Of a stretch of DNA of 64,000 bases, positions 52,793 through 61,806 are shown piece by piece. Location of the stretch: positions 254,431 to 318,430 of the forward strand of contig NZ_CAMLHC010000005.1 of assembly GCF_946479755.1 (NCBI RefSeq), in the 5' to 3' direction. Made by a program: the position numbers and the translations under genes. The notes under the pieces are model-generated. The model made no database searches. It saw only the letters and a list, made by a program, of their open reading frames with translations, and was not told where the DNA came from. Every line of letters begins with the position of its first letter. Position 1 is the first letter of the stretch. Origin of the DNA: an uncultured Chitinophaga sp. Lineage in GTDB: Bacteria; Bacteroidota; Bacteroidia; Chitinophagales; Chitinophagaceae.

Positions 52793-53827
52793 ATGAAACC
52801 TATACTATACATTGCACTGGCAGCTGGTTCGTTCGCTCTGGGCGCCTGCTCCAGTACATATAAAACGGCCCAGACACCGGACGATGTATATTATTCTCCG
52901 CGCCAGCAACAGCGCACCTATGCTTCCAACAATGGTTCTGATGGAAATTCTGTACAGGATGAAAATGGCAGGTATACGGATGCGCCCGATGAAGGCGGCA
53001 CTTATGTGACCTACGATGATGATCAGGGTGATTATCAGCGCCGGATCAACCGTTTCGGCAGCAACGCCAATACTTACAACGGCGGTTACTGGGATGGTTA
53101 CAATGCAGCCAGCAACATGTACATGGGTGGCTGGGGTGCTGGTTACGGCTACGGTCCGTACAGCAGCTTCGGTTACAGCAGCCTCTGGGGCCCGTCTATG
53201 AGCCTTGGCTTCGGCTGGGGTGGCGGCTACTATCGTCCCTGGAGCTATGGCTTAGGCTTTGGCTGGGGTGGTTATCCTTATTATGGTTCTTACTGGCCTT
53301 ATTATGGCGGTTACTATGGCCACTACTATCCGTACTACGCAGGTGGTTACTATGGTGGCGGTTATTATGGCGGCGGCCACTACGGCGGTGGTTATTTTAC
53401 CCGTCGTCCGGCCAACTCCTACGGACCGGTTAGAAACGGCAACGAACGTGTTCGCACTGCCAACTATACCAACAACAGCGGTGGCAACACCGGCGGCGGT
53501 GGTTACTACCGTCCGGCAAGAGGCGCAGTAGCACCAGCGAATGGTGGCGGCAACGGTAACTATGTACCGTCCAACACCGACCGTCCGCGTCGTGTGTTCC
53601 AGCAGTCCAGCTCAGAAAGACCCGTTATTTCCCGTCCTTCCTATAACAATGGCGGCAACTACAATAATAACAACGGCGGCTATTCCCGTCCTTCCAGGGT
53701 GGAATACTCCCGTCCTTCCACACCTGCACCGAGCTATTCACCTCCCAGTGGCGGCGGTGGCGTACGTAGCGGCGGAAGCAGCGGCGGTGGCGGAGGCTAC
53801 AGCCGTCCGGCGAGAGGCGGACGTTAA
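52793..53827 (+). CDS. Gly/Tyr/Asn-rich low-complexity lipoprotein
   Basis: 344 residues with lipoprotein signal (lipobox LGAC, Cys19). After a normal segment (20-85), residues about 100-205 are almost entirely Gly, Tyr, Trp, Ser and Phe (GGYYGGGYYGGGHYGGGYF), and the rest are Gly/Asn/Ser/Arg/Pro-rich with YSRPxR units. This is a disordered, aromatic-rich surface or periplasmic protein; no enzymatic domain is visible. Such composition recalls glycine-rich adhesive or matrix proteins, but function is unknown. Internal tandem repeats in the DNA are expected from the composition. Confidence 0.8.
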   Translation: MKPILYIALAAGSFALGACSSTYKTAQTPDDVYYSPRQQQRTYASNNGSDGNSVQDENGRYTDAPDEGGTYVTYDDDQGDYQRRINRFGSNANTYNGGYWDGYNAASNMYMGGWGAGYGYGPYSSFGYSSLWGPSMSLGFGWGGGYYRPWSYGLGFGWGGYPYYGSYWPYYGGYYGHYYPYYAGGYYGGGYYGGGHYGGGYFTRRPANSYGPVRNGNERVRTANYTNNSGGNTGGGGYYRPARGAVAPANGGGNGNYVPSNTDRPRRVFQQSSSERPVISRPSYNNGGNYNNNNGGYSRPSRVEYSRPSTPAPSYSPPSGGGGVRSGGSSGGGGGYSRPARGGR

Positions 53828-53842
53828 TACCAAACGAATTCA

Positions 53843-53879
53843 AGATAAGCGTAGCAAAAAAACTACGCTTATCTTTTTA
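53843..53879 (+). terminator. Rho-independent terminator
   Basis: Perfect 12-bp stem (53843-53854 with 53863-53874), eight-base loop and T-run. Confidence 0.85.
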
Positions 53880-53979
53880 TAGGACATAAGTTTTCCTGTT
53901 TGTGAACGTTATATCTGTCGCAGCACGTTATTCACCAGACATTCTGCCAATACATCTCAATTTTTAAGTTTATAGAATT

Positions 53980-55554
53980 ATGATTAAAAGAATTTACCCT
54001 CTTTTAGGAGGACTCTTTTTATCCGTTACCGCAATGGCGCAGAGCTCGAATGACGCACTGCTCTACTCCCCCAATCAACCATTCGGGACCGCAAGAGCAC
54101 AATCACTGGGCGGGGCAGGCATTGGCCTGGGCGGCGACTACTCCTCCGCACACACTAACCCTGCCGGCATCGGCATGTTCAAGACCGGCGAAGTGTTCAT
54201 CTCAGCAGGATTAGGCCTTACCAACAACAACTCCACCTATCTGGGCAACGGGCAGCTGGACAATAAAGGCAACAAGACCAATTTCCAGATACCCAGCATC
54301 GGCGTGATCTTCGCCTCCAACAAAGGCACCGGCGACAAAGCGTGGAACAACGTAAGCTTCTCCCTGGGCTATACCCGCCTGGCCAACTACAACAATAAAA
54401 TAGTGGTGGCCGGCTACAACGACAAATCATCTTTCTCTGATACCTGGGTAGACCAGATGTGGTACGCGGATTCTGCGGGCATCGTCAACGACTATCCGCT
54501 GGGCGGCAGCATCGGCTACCGTGCCGGCCTGATAGACCGTTTCCGTCATCCTGACGGCGTAGTAGACCCGATGAGCAACGCATCCCCTACCCGCCCCACC
54601 GGCGGCCTGACTGCTATCCAGCAACGGGGCATCCTGGAAACACGGGGAGGACTGAACGAGTTTGCTTTTGCCGTAGCCGGTAACTACGGTAACCGTTTAT
54701 ACATCGGCGGTAGCATCAACGTACCCAATGTGAACTACCGCGAGGACTTCACCGTGATGGAAGACGACGCTACCAATAACGGCGCCAATCAGCCTAACAA
54801 CGATTTCGGTTACTTCGATTACCGTCAGTACCTCAGAAGAACAGGACTCGGTATCGGCGCTAAAATAGGCGTATTGTACAAGGCTTCTCCCCGCTTCCGC
54901 CTGGGTGGCGCCTTTCACACGCCGACCTACTATAGCCTGCACGACAGCTATACCGCCGACATCGACGTGAACACAGAAAACTACCTCGGTAAACAATATG
55001 CACATTCCGGCGACGTAACCGGCGGTTACCCCGTGGAATTTGATTATAACTATGTTGCACCGCTTCGCGCGATGGCCGGCGCCACCTACTTCTTCGGTGA
55101 CATCACCCACGTGAGCAACACACAGGGTTTCATCACCGCCGATTACGAATACGTGAACCAGTCCTCCGGCAAATTCAAGATGAGCGACTACCGCGATGAC
55201 GAAAAAGCGCTGAACCAGAATATCGGCGCCATTTATAAAGCCGTTTCCAACGTACGGGTGGGCGCCGAACTGAAATTCGCCACCCTCTACGCCGTAAGGG
55301 CCGGTTTCGCCTGGTATGGCAACCCGTACAGCAATGACGAATACAACGCCAACACCGACGCTTCCCGCAAAGTGTACAGCGCTGGTTTCGGCTACCGCAA
55401 CAAGGGCCTGTACGCCGATCTGGCCTACAGCTACACACAGGGCAATGACCGCTATCGCCTGTACACCAGCACCACGCAGGGATTAACACCCGGAGCTGCT
55501 ACGCTGGATTACAACAGGAGCAATGTGGTACTGACACTGGGACTGAAGTTTTAA
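53980..55554 (+). CDS. OMPP1/FadL/TodX-like outer-membrane protein
   Basis: 524 residues with a signal peptide ending VTAMAQ (residue 21). The mature N-terminus (ARAQSLGGAGIGLGGDYSSAHTNPAG) matches the hatch motif of the FadL/TodX family, and the rest alternates like a beta-barrel, ending in VVLTLGLKF. FadL-type channels pass hydrophobic molecules across the outer membrane; Bacteroidota members are also called hemin-receptor or PorP-like without proof. Followed by a strong terminator. Confidence 0.85.
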   Translation: MIKRIYPLLGGLFLSVTAMAQSSNDALLYSPNQPFGTARAQSLGGAGIGLGGDYSSAHTNPAGIGMFKTGEVFISAGLGLTNNNSTYLGNGQLDNKGNKTNFQIPSIGVIFASNKGTGDKAWNNVSFSLGYTRLANYNNKIVVAGYNDKSSFSDTWVDQMWYADSAGIVNDYPLGGSIGYRAGLIDRFRHPDGVVDPMSNASPTRPTGGLTAIQQRGILETRGGLNEFAFAVAGNYGNRLYIGGSINVPNVNYREDFTVMEDDATNNGANQPNNDFGYFDYRQYLRRTGLGIGAKIGVLYKASPRFRLGGAFHTPTYYSLHDSYTADIDVNTENYLGKQYAHSGDVTGGYPVEFDYNYVAPLRAMAGATYFFGDITHVSNTQGFITADYEYVNQSSGKFKMSDYRDDEKALNQNIGAIYKAVSNVRVGAELKFATLYAVRAGFAWYGNPYSNDEYNANTDASRKVYSAGFGYRNKGLYADLAYSYTQGNDRYRLYTSTTQGLTPGAATLDYNRSNVVLTLGLKF

Positions 55555-55583
55555 CCGATGCCTGTCCGGGCACGATGTAATAG

Positions 55584-55612
55584 AAAAGCTGGCCTTGCGG
55601 CCAGCTTTTTTT
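55584..55612 (+). terminator. Rho-independent terminator
   Basis: 11-bp perfect stem AAAAGCTGGCC/GGCCAGCTTTT with TTGC loop and T-run, 29 bases after the FadL-like stop. Confidence 0.85.
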
Positions 55613-55685
55613 ATGCGAAGATGATACGAAGTATTGTATTTGATTGGATGTGCTTATGCCTATAGCGATGCGGCAGATGTTATGA

Positions 55686-56594
55686 TCAGGAGGGCTGTTG
55701 CAGCTGTTGTTGCAGCCAGCTGACGATCACTTCCGGGTAACGGGGATCGAACCAGTGGTAATCCGGGTCTTTGCGGAACCAGGTCAGCTGTCTTTTGGCG
55801 TATTGCCGGGTATGTGTTTTGATGTCTTCCACAGCCTTTTCGAGGGACAGGGTACCATCGAAGTAGTCAAATATCTCCTGGTAACCTACGGTACGCAGGG
55901 CGTTATGTTGCCGGAAAGGTTTTACGCTTTCCACTTCTGCGAGCAGGCCGGCGTCCATCATGAGGTCTACCCGTTTGTGGATATTTTCATGCAGCAGTTC
56001 TTTCGGCAGGTTGACGCCTATTTTGATGACACGGAAATCGCGCTGTGCTTTGGTGGCGGTGCGGAAGGTAGTGATAGACCTGCCGGTGGCGTCAAGGACT
56101 TCCAGTGCGCGGATAAGGCGTTGCGGATTTTGTGTTTCTGCGGTGGCATAAAACGCCGGATCGCGTAGCTGCAGTTGTTGCTGGAGCCAGGCGAGGCCGT
56201 TTTCCGCATATTGGGCGTTGAGTTGTTCGCGGATGCCTGGCGGGATGGCCGGCATATCGTCTATTCCTTCACAGAAAGCGCGGATATACAGGCCGGTACC
56301 GCCGCACAGGATGGCCACGTCATTGTCGCGGAAGATATCGCGGGCATATTGCAGGGCCAGTTGTTCGTAGATACCGGCATTCACTTCTTCCCGGATGGAG
56401 TGGGAGTTGATGAAATAGTGCGGGGCGGCTGCCAGTTCTTCTGTTGTAGGTTTAGCCGTACCGATGCTGATTTCCCGGTAACATTGCCGGGAGTCGGCAG
56501 AGATCACCGAAGTGCGGTATAATTGCGCCAACCGTATAGCCAGCGCCGTTTTACCGGAGGCCGTGGGGCCTGCTATGATAATGACTGTTTTCAG
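55686..56594 (-). CDS. miaA: tRNA dimethylallyltransferase, CTG start
   Basis: 302 residues if translation starts at CTG (56594). The P-loop AGPTASGKT lies at residues 8-16; ISADSRQCYREISIGTAKPT follows and the substrate regions FCEGIDDMPAIPP and TIRTLYAKRQLTWFRKD-like tail (YAKRQLTWFRKD) are intact. A TGA lies nine bases upstream in this frame, and no ATG, GTG or TTG precedes the P-loop, so the only usable start is CTG, giving L/MKTVIIIAGPTAS, as in other MiaA. MiaA adds dimethylallyl to A37 of tRNA; MiaB (5.3 kb) then adds methylthio. It starts 13 bases after the upstream gene, so coupling is likely. Confidence 0.9.
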   Translation of the reverse strand: MKTVIIIAGPTASGKTALAIRLAQLYRTSVISADSRQCYREISIGTAKPTTEELAAAPHYFINSHSIREEVNAGIYEQLALQYARDIFRDNDVAILCGGTGLYIRAFCEGIDDMPAIPPGIREQLNAQYAENGLAWLQQQLQLRDPAFYATAETQNPQRLIRALEVLDATGRSITTFRTATKAQRDFRVIKIGVNLPKELLHENIHKRVDLMMDAGLLAEVESVKPFRQHNALRTVGYQEIFDYFDGTLSLEKAVEDIKTHTRQYAKRQLTWFRKDPDYHWFDPRYPEVIVSWLQQQLQQPS

Positions 56595-56607
56595 GTTAGA
56601 TCAGTTA

Positions 56608-57186
56608 CTAGTAGTTATTTTCATCTTCACCGCCGCCGCCGAATTCATCAGCGCCGTCGTTGTTGGTTTCCTCTTCTCCTTCTTCACCGAAGCCTTCTTC
56701 GTCCATGCCCTCTTTATTGAGGTCATATTTTTCTTCCATTTCCACGAGTTTGTCGCCCACGAGCCCTTTGGTACCGTATTGGCTGGGGGCCAGGCCTTCC
56801 TTGCGTACGCATACCGGGTAGGTCAATTTAGCGTTCTCATCTTTGGAAACGCCGATCAGTTCAACGAGGAACGACCAGTTTTTGGCGAAATCGTAGAGGT
56901 AGATGAATTTTTGGTTGGGTGCTTTCACTGCGGCGGCGATGGTTGTTTCCGCCATCAGCAGTGGTTCTACTTTACGGGGTTGCTTATCTTCCTGCAGGAT
57001 GATTTCCCGGCCGCGTTGCCAGTTATCGTTGCTACGGAAGAAGGTGGCTCCATGTTTGGTATCAAATTCAAAAGCCTGCAAAATGGCCGTATGTAATGCT
57101 AAAAACGTCTGATTCGGCTTAATGGAAATGTCTCTGTAAACACTTTCATCTTCTTCCCAGTATACTCTGAATTTCAAAACCGGCAT
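56608..57186 (-). CDS. pRiA4b ORF-3-like protein
   Basis: 192 residues. The N-terminal 150 residues fit the plasmid pRiA4b ORF-3-like family (FRVYWEEDESVYRDISIKPN, FLALHTAILQAFEFD, VGVSKDENAKLTYPVCV-type strands); the last 35 are an acidic Glu/Gly/Asp tail. The family is widespread, sometimes linked to IS1096 TnpR-like annotations, with no known activity. It is upstream of miaA on the same strand. Confidence 0.75.
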   Translation of the reverse strand: MPVLKFRVYWEEDESVYRDISIKPNQTFLALHTAILQAFEFDTKHGATFFRSNDNWQRGREIILQEDKQPRKVEPLLMAETTIAAAVKAPNQKFIYLYDFAKNWSFLVELIGVSKDENAKLTYPVCVRKEGLAPSQYGTKGLVGDKLVEMEEKYDLNKEGMDEEGFGEEGEEETNNDGADEFGGGGEDENNY

Positions 57187-57292
57187 GACAATTTGGTTAT
57201 AAGTTAGATAAATATATTAATTCCCAACGCATGGTCAAGGGCGCTGATAACAATTAATCGTTTCTTAATTCTGGTATGTAAAATTACCAATT

Positions 57293-58729
57293 TTATTTAA
57301 CTGGGGTAAGGTCCAGGGCTTTTGCTTTTTCCAGCAAAAAAGCGTAGGCGGCTTCGTAGGTGTTTGCGATTTCGCCGTCGAGGATAGCCTCCCGGATGGC
57401 GTTTTTGAGGTCGCCTACTACGCGGCCGGGCTTCAGGCCAAACGTCTCCATGATCATTTCGCCGGTAACGGGGGGTTGCCAGTTGCGGATACGATCGCTT
57501 TCCTCCACTTCCTTCAGCCTTTTGCGCACCAGTTCAAAATTCTCCAGATAACGTTTCACCTTGGATTTGTTTTTGGAGGTGATATCGGCTTCGCACAGCA
57601 TCATGAGTGATTCGATATCGTCGCCGGCATCGAACAGGAGCCTGCGGATAGCCGAGTCCGTTATGTTCTCTTTAGTGAGGCTGATCGGGCGCAGGTGGAG
57701 TTCCACCAGTTTCCTGACCAGCTTCATTTTATCGTGCAGGGGTAATTTAAATTTGGTAAAGATACGGGTCACCATCTTCCCTCCCACCGCATCGTGTCCG
57801 TGGAAGGTCCAGCCGTGGCCCGGTTCAAATTTTTTGGTGGCGGGCTTACCGATATCATGCAGCAGTGCTGCCCAGCGGAGCCAGAGGTCGCGGGTATGTA
57901 CGGAGATATTATCTACTACCTGCAGGGTATGATAGAAATTATCTTTATGTCCTTTCCCTTCATACATCTCCACGCCCACCATGTCTGTCATCTGGGGGAA
58001 GATGATTTTAAGCAAGCCGGCTTTATAGAGCAGGTCGAGCCCCACGGAGGGTTTGGGGGAGAGCATGATTTTATTGAATTCGTCGGAGATTCTTTCCTGG
58101 GTGATGATGCGGATGCGATCCGCATTTTCCTGGATGGCTTTAAAGGCGTCATCGGCGATGGTGAACTGCAGCTGGGATGCAAAGCGGATGGCCCTCATCA
58201 TGCGCAGGGGGTCGTCGCTGAAGGTTTGTGCCGGTTCCAGCGGGGTGCGGATCAGTTTTTTATCCAGATCTGCTATTCCGCCGAAGGGATCGAGGAGGGC
58301 GCCGTAGTCGGTCTCCCGGAGGCTGACAGCCAGGGCGTTGATGGTAAAATCGCGGCGGTTCTGGTCATCTTCGAGGGTACCGGCCACTACTTCGGGGTTC
58401 CTGGATTCCCGGCGGTAGCTTTCTTTGCGGGCGCCGACGAATTCGATTTCAAATTCGTGCCATTTCACCTGGGCGGTGCCGTAGGTTTTAAAGAAGCTGA
58501 CGGGTATATTGTCGCCCAGGGCAGCAGCCACCTGGTGTGCCAGGGTGATGCCGTCTCCCACGCACACGATATCCATGTCTTTTGTTCTTCTTCCCAGTAT
58601 TTTGTCGCGTACGAAGCCTCCGATCAGAAAGGCCGGCACCCTTAGTTCGTGGGCTGCCAGCGCAATCTTCTCCAACACTTTCCGTTCCTGCAGGGAGCAG
58701 GGAATGTCTAATGGCTTGCTGCTGATCAT
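57293..58729 (-). CDS. cca: CCA tRNA nucleotidyltransferase with HD domain
   Basis: 478 residues. Nucleotidyltransferase head: LIGGFVRDKILGRRTKDMDIV (about 36-57) with the acidic pair DMD, RRDFTINALAV and the RNA-binding domain; C-terminal HD domain with LLHDIGKPATK and GHDAVGGKM. The enzyme adds or repairs the 3' CCA of tRNA. The single tRNA gene in this window lacks an encoded CCA, so this activity is needed to mature it. It has its own -7 element. Confidence 0.94.
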   Translation of the reverse strand: MISSKPLDIPCSLQERKVLEKIALAAHELRVPAFLIGGFVRDKILGRRTKDMDIVCVGDGITLAHQVAAALGDNIPVSFFKTYGTAQVKWHEFEIEFVGARKESYRRESRNPEVVAGTLEDDQNRRDFTINALAVSLRETDYGALLDPFGGIADLDKKLIRTPLEPAQTFSDDPLRMMRAIRFASQLQFTIADDAFKAIQENADRIRIITQERISDEFNKIMLSPKPSVGLDLLYKAGLLKIIFPQMTDMVGVEMYEGKGHKDNFYHTLQVVDNISVHTRDLWLRWAALLHDIGKPATKKFEPGHGWTFHGHDAVGGKMVTRIFTKFKLPLHDKMKLVRKLVELHLRPISLTKENITDSAIRRLLFDAGDDIESLMMLCEADITSKNKSKVKRYLENFELVRKRLKEVEESDRIRNWQPPVTGEMIMETFGLKPGRVVGDLKNAIREAILDGEIANTYEAAYAFLLEKAKALDLTPVK

Positions 58730-58764
58730 ATTAAATTTTTGTTCCTTTCGCTGAAATCAGGGCG

Positions 58765-58772
58765 CAAATGTA
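58765..58772 (-). promoter_or_regulatory. -7 element TACATTTG for cca
   Basis: On the minus strand TACATTTG fits TAnnTTTG, followed by CGCCC, 35 bases before the ATG. Confidence 0.55.
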
Positions 58773-58786
58773 ATAAATAATGGCGT

Positions 58787-59356
58787 TTAATCCCGGATTA
58801 TGGCTATTGATCCGTCTTTTCCTATCCTGATAATCCTGGAAGCCACGCCGGCAGTGGCTTCTTCCTGCCGGTATTTTACCACATAATCCACGCCGTTAAC
58901 GATAGCGGGGGACACGTCCCGGAAACCGGCGGGGCTGGGTTGACCGCTGATATTGGCAGAGGTGGACACCAGGGGTTTCCGCAGGCGTTTGAGCAGGTGG
59001 CGGCAGAAAGTATCCTGTACGATACGGATGGCCACTGTCTGGTCGTCGCTGATGGCGTTGGCCGCGAGGCCCAGGGCGCCTTCGTAGATGACCGTGGTAG
59101 GCCGGTCGAATCCAGCCAGCAGCTCCGCCATGTCCGGCCGCGGGTTAGACACGTAATGCAGCAGGTCCCGCACGTCGGGCAGCAGGATGACGAGGCTTTT
59201 GCTTTCGCTGCGTTGTTTCAGTTCATATACCTTTTTCACCGCTGCCTCGTTGGTAGCGTCGCAGCCGATGCCCCAGATGGTATCTGTGGGATAGAGTATG
59301 AGTCCGCCGCTGCGCAGTACCGGCAGGGCGGCATTAATATCTTGTTCAAAGTCCAT
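58787..59356 (-). CDS. tsaC: L-threonylcarbamoyladenylate synthase
   Basis: 189 residues, single YrdC/Sua5 domain. LILYPTDTIWGIGCDATN (19-36), KKVYELKQRSESKSLVIL (41-58, the K-x-R/S-x-N-type nucleotide region) and STSANISGQPSP (131-142) are the family motifs. It makes threonylcarbamoyl-AMP for t6A37 of tRNA. Length is that of TsaC/YwlC without the Sua5 extension. The glycosyltransferase gene ends ten bases upstream. Confidence 0.93.
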   Translation of the reverse strand: MDFEQDINAALPVLRSGGLILYPTDTIWGIGCDATNEAAVKKVYELKQRSESKSLVILLPDVRDLLHYVSNPRPDMAELLAGFDRPTTVIYEGALGLAANAISDDQTVAIRIVQDTFCRHLLKRLRKPLVSTSANISGQPSPAGFRDVSPAIVNGVDYVVKYRQEEATAGVASRIIRIGKDGSIAIIRD

Positions 59357-59366
59357 CGCAGTTCAT

Positions 59367-60494
59367 TTATTTTTCCAGGTCCACATACACTTTCATCATA
59401 TCCGCCGCGCATTGTTCCGGTGTGAAGTGCCGGGCGTGTATCCATCCTTTGCGGCGCATGTCTTCTGCCAGCGTAGGTTCCGCCAGTATGCGGCGCATCG
59501 CGCCGGCGATGTCGGTTGTGCTTAGCGGATCTACATACAGCGCCGCGTCTCCCCCTGTCTCCCCAAAACAGGAGCCATGGGAGGTGATCACCGGTGTACC
59601 ACTCCAGAGCGCTTCGAGGATGGGTATGCCAAAACCTTCAAACAGGGAAGGGTATAATAAGGCTGCGGCGCCCTGGTAGAGCAGCGGTAAAGCGCTGTTG
59701 GGCAGCCTTTCCTGTTCATTGAGCCATATCACCTGTTGAGAGAGGCCGTTGGCATCCAGGTATTCCTTTACCCGCTTCTTATAGCCGCTCCCGTTGCCCA
59801 GCACTACCAGAGGAACATGCACGGCGCCTTTCAGTGTATTCATCGCCGTTACGATGCCCAGCAGGTTTTTCCTTTCAATGACCGAGCCAACATACAGAAA
59901 ATACTGTTCAGGCAGCCGGTAGCGGCTGCGGAAGCCCTCTATTTCAGCAGTCGTGTGCGGCACGGCGAAAGCGGGGTCGCAGCTCTGGTATACCACGGCT
60001 ATTTTATCCGGATCGGTATGGTAATAAGTAATGAGGTCCTGCCGCGTCTGTTCGCTGATGGCCACTACTTTATCTGCTTTTTCGCAGGCGTAGCGGGCTT
60101 TGCGGCGGTAGGTGAGCACGTCGATAGGGTTGTATTGCCGGGGGTACCTTTCAAAGATCAGGTCATGCATGGTCACCACCGATTTCACGCCGCTGCCGGG
60201 TATACCGAAGGGGATTTCATGACTGAGGCCGTGGTACAGGTCGATCCCGTACCGTTGCAGGTCCTTTACCACGTAGCGGCTCCGCCAGGCCGATTTAAAC
60301 CAGCGGTGCCAGGCTTTTCCGGGTAATACCACCGGCATGCCCGGTGCGTTGTACATATCTGTTTGTTTAGGAGCGAACAGGAAATACTGGTGCTCCGGGA
60401 AGCCAGCTGCCAGGGAAGAAATGAGGGTCCGGCTGTAGTTGCCCAGTCCTGTATCATTCTGGAAAGCACGCTTGGCATCAAAACCAATCTTCAT
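59367..60494 (-). CDS. Glycosyltransferase family 4 (GT-B)
   Basis: 375 residues, no membrane helix. N-terminal acceptor domain (GFDAKRAFQNDTGLGNYSRTL); C-terminal donor domain with YVGSVIERKNLLGIVTAMN, NEQERLPNSALPLLY and the E-x7-E motif YPSLFEGFGIPILEALWSGTPV. Retaining GT4 enzymes use nucleotide sugars for polysaccharide or glycolipid synthesis. Acceptor unknown; no other polysaccharide genes are nearby, so it may work with genes elsewhere. Divergent from dapD. Confidence 0.92.
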   Translation of the reverse strand: MKIGFDAKRAFQNDTGLGNYSRTLISSLAAGFPEHQYFLFAPKQTDMYNAPGMPVVLPGKAWHRWFKSAWRSRYVVKDLQRYGIDLYHGLSHEIPFGIPGSGVKSVVTMHDLIFERYPRQYNPIDVLTYRRKARYACEKADKVVAISEQTRQDLITYYHTDPDKIAVVYQSCDPAFAVPHTTAEIEGFRSRYRLPEQYFLYVGSVIERKNLLGIVTAMNTLKGAVHVPLVVLGNGSGYKKRVKEYLDANGLSQQVIWLNEQERLPNSALPLLYQGAAALLYPSLFEGFGIPILEALWSGTPVITSHGSCFGETGGDAALYVDPLSTTDIAGAMRRILAEPTLAEDMRRKGWIHARHFTPEQCAADMMKVYVDLEK

Positions 60495-60558
60495 ATGTTG
60501 CGAAAATACGAAGTCCCGCGAAAGAAATTCGTTATTCGTTATTTCATTTATTAGATAT

Positions 60559-60566
60559 TACTTTTG
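60559..60566 (+). promoter_or_regulatory. -7 element TACTTTTG for dapD
   Basis: Fits TAnnTTTG, 14 bases before the ATG at 60581. ATTCGTTATTCGTTATTT, a relative of the heptamer repeats, lies just upstream (60527-60544). Confidence 0.55.
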
Positions 60567-60580
60567 CGAAAAAAGCACAA

Positions 60581-61393
60581 ATGGATTTACAACAACAAAT
60601 ACAGGCTGCCTGGGCTGACAGAAGCCTGTTGCAGGAAACGCAGTATACCGATGCTGTAAAAGCGGTGATAGAAGCAGTAGACAAAGGCAGTCTGAGAGTG
60701 GCGCAGCCTACAGAGAGCGGCTGGGTAGTTAATGAGTGGGTGAAACAGGCTATCCTGATGTATTTCACCATTCAGCCGATGGAGACCATGTCTGTTCCTC
60801 CGTTCGAGTTCTACGATAAGATGAAGCTGAAGACCAACTATAAAGACCTGGGTGTCCGCGTAGTGCCGCATGCTATTGCCCGTTATGGTGCGTATATTTC
60901 CAAAGGTTGTATCCTGATGCCTTCCTACGTGAACATCGGCGCTTATGTAGACGAAGGAACGATGGTAGACACCTGGGCTACCGTAGGTTCCTGCGCACAG
61001 ATCGGCAAACACGTGCACCTGAGCGGTGGCGTAGGTATCGGCGGTGTACTGGAACCGCTGCAGGCCAGCCCTGTGATCATCGAAGACGGTTGCTTTGTAG
61101 GTTCCCGTTGCATCGTGGTAGAAGGTGTGCATGTAGAGAAAGAAGCCGTGCTTGGCGCCAACGTGGTACTGACCCAGTCCACCAAGATCATCGACGTGAG
61201 CGGTCCTGAGCCGATCGAATACAAAGGCCGTGTACCAGCCCGCAGCGTGGTGATCCCCGGTACTTACACCAAGAAGTTCCCTGCCGGCGAATACCAGGTA
61301 TCCTGTGCACTGATCATTGGTCAGCGTAAGGCATCCACCGACCTGAAGACCAGCCTGAACGACACCCTGCGTGAGTTCAACGTAGCTGTCTAA
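60581..61393 (+). CDS. dapD: Tetrahydrodipicolinate N-succinyltransferase
   Basis: 270 residues. Helical N-terminal domain, then left-handed beta-helix hexapeptide repeats (PSYVNIGAYVDEGTMVDTWA, GSCAQIGKHVHLSGGVGIGG, PVIIEDGCFVGSRC), ending KASTDLKTSLNDTLREFNV. It succinylates tetrahydrodipicolinate in lysine/meso-diaminopimelate synthesis, the cytoplasmic route to the peptidoglycan cross-link amino acid. Followed by a perfect terminator. Confidence 0.96.
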   Translation: MDLQQQIQAAWADRSLLQETQYTDAVKAVIEAVDKGSLRVAQPTESGWVVNEWVKQAILMYFTIQPMETMSVPPFEFYDKMKLKTNYKDLGVRVVPHAIARYGAYISKGCILMPSYVNIGAYVDEGTMVDTWATVGSCAQIGKHVHLSGGVGIGGVLEPLQASPVIIEDGCFVGSRCIVVEGVHVEKEAVLGANVVLTQSTKIIDVSGPEPIEYKGRVPARSVVIPGTYTKKFPAGEYQVSCALIIGQRKASTDLKTSLNDTLREFNVAV

Positions 61394-61401
61394 TATCGTT
61401 G

Positions 61402-61438
61402 AGAAGCAATAAGTTAACCGACTTATTGCTTCTTTTTA
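61402..61438 (+). terminator. Terminator of dapD
   Basis: Perfect 13-bp stem (61402-61414 with 61421-61433) and T-run. Confidence 0.85.
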
Positions 61439-61445
61439 AAATAAA

Positions 61446-61476
61446 TTTGGTTGGTAATATAAAAAGCCTACCTTTG
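61446..61476 (+). promoter_or_regulatory. Consensus promoter of tRNA-Leu
   Basis: TTTG (61446-61449), 19-base spacer, TACCTTTG (61469-61476): the complete Bacteroidota -33/-7 pair, 28 bases before the tRNA. Confidence 0.75.
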
Positions 61477-61504
61477 CAATCCCTTTAACAAGGGACACAG
61501 CCCT

Positions 61505-61588
61505 GCCCAGATGGCGAAATTGGTAGACGCACTGTGTTCAGGTCGCAGCGCCTGCAAGGGTGTGCTGGTTCGAATCCAGTTCTGGGCA
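61505..61588 (+). tRNA. tRNA-Leu (anticodon CAG)
   Basis: 84 bases. Acceptor stem GCCCAGA/TCTGGGC is perfect; anticodon stem CTGTG/CGCAG holds loop TTCAGGT with anticodon CAG; a long variable arm and T-loop TTCGAAT give the class II shape of leucine tRNA. CCA is not encoded, consistent with the CCA-adding enzyme at 57-58 kb. It stands as a single-gene unit with its own promoter and terminator. Confidence 0.95.
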
Positions 61589-61590
61589 CA

Positions 61591-61628
61591 AAGAGCTTGT
61601 AAGTTTTGACTTACAAGCTCTTTTGTTT
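61591..61628 (+). terminator. Terminator of tRNA-Leu
   Basis: 13-bp perfect stem (61591-61603 with 61610-61622), loop of six, then TTGTTTTG. The next 178 bases (61629-61806) show nothing I can support. Confidence 0.85.
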
Positions 61629-61806
61629 TGTACTGGTATCAATTTTTCTTAGATTCTCGCGTTTTCTCCGACCAATTAAACGTCCCTGTGTCGCATTCTT
61701 CAGCTGTTGCAACCTTATAGAAGGTCGTAGCGGATTTTGATCACTCCGATTTTTAATATTTACACAGTTTATGAGATAGGGTCGTCGTAAGACATTAATA
61801 ATTACA

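Noticed and set aside
53259..53882. Alternative-frame ORFs within the Gly/Tyr-rich lipoprotein gene
   Set aside because: Low-complexity DNA keeps several frames open; only the lipobox-containing frame is protein-like.
61505..61806. Integration site of a mobile element at tRNA-Leu
   Set aside because: No second copy of the tRNA 3' end and no integrase are in the window.
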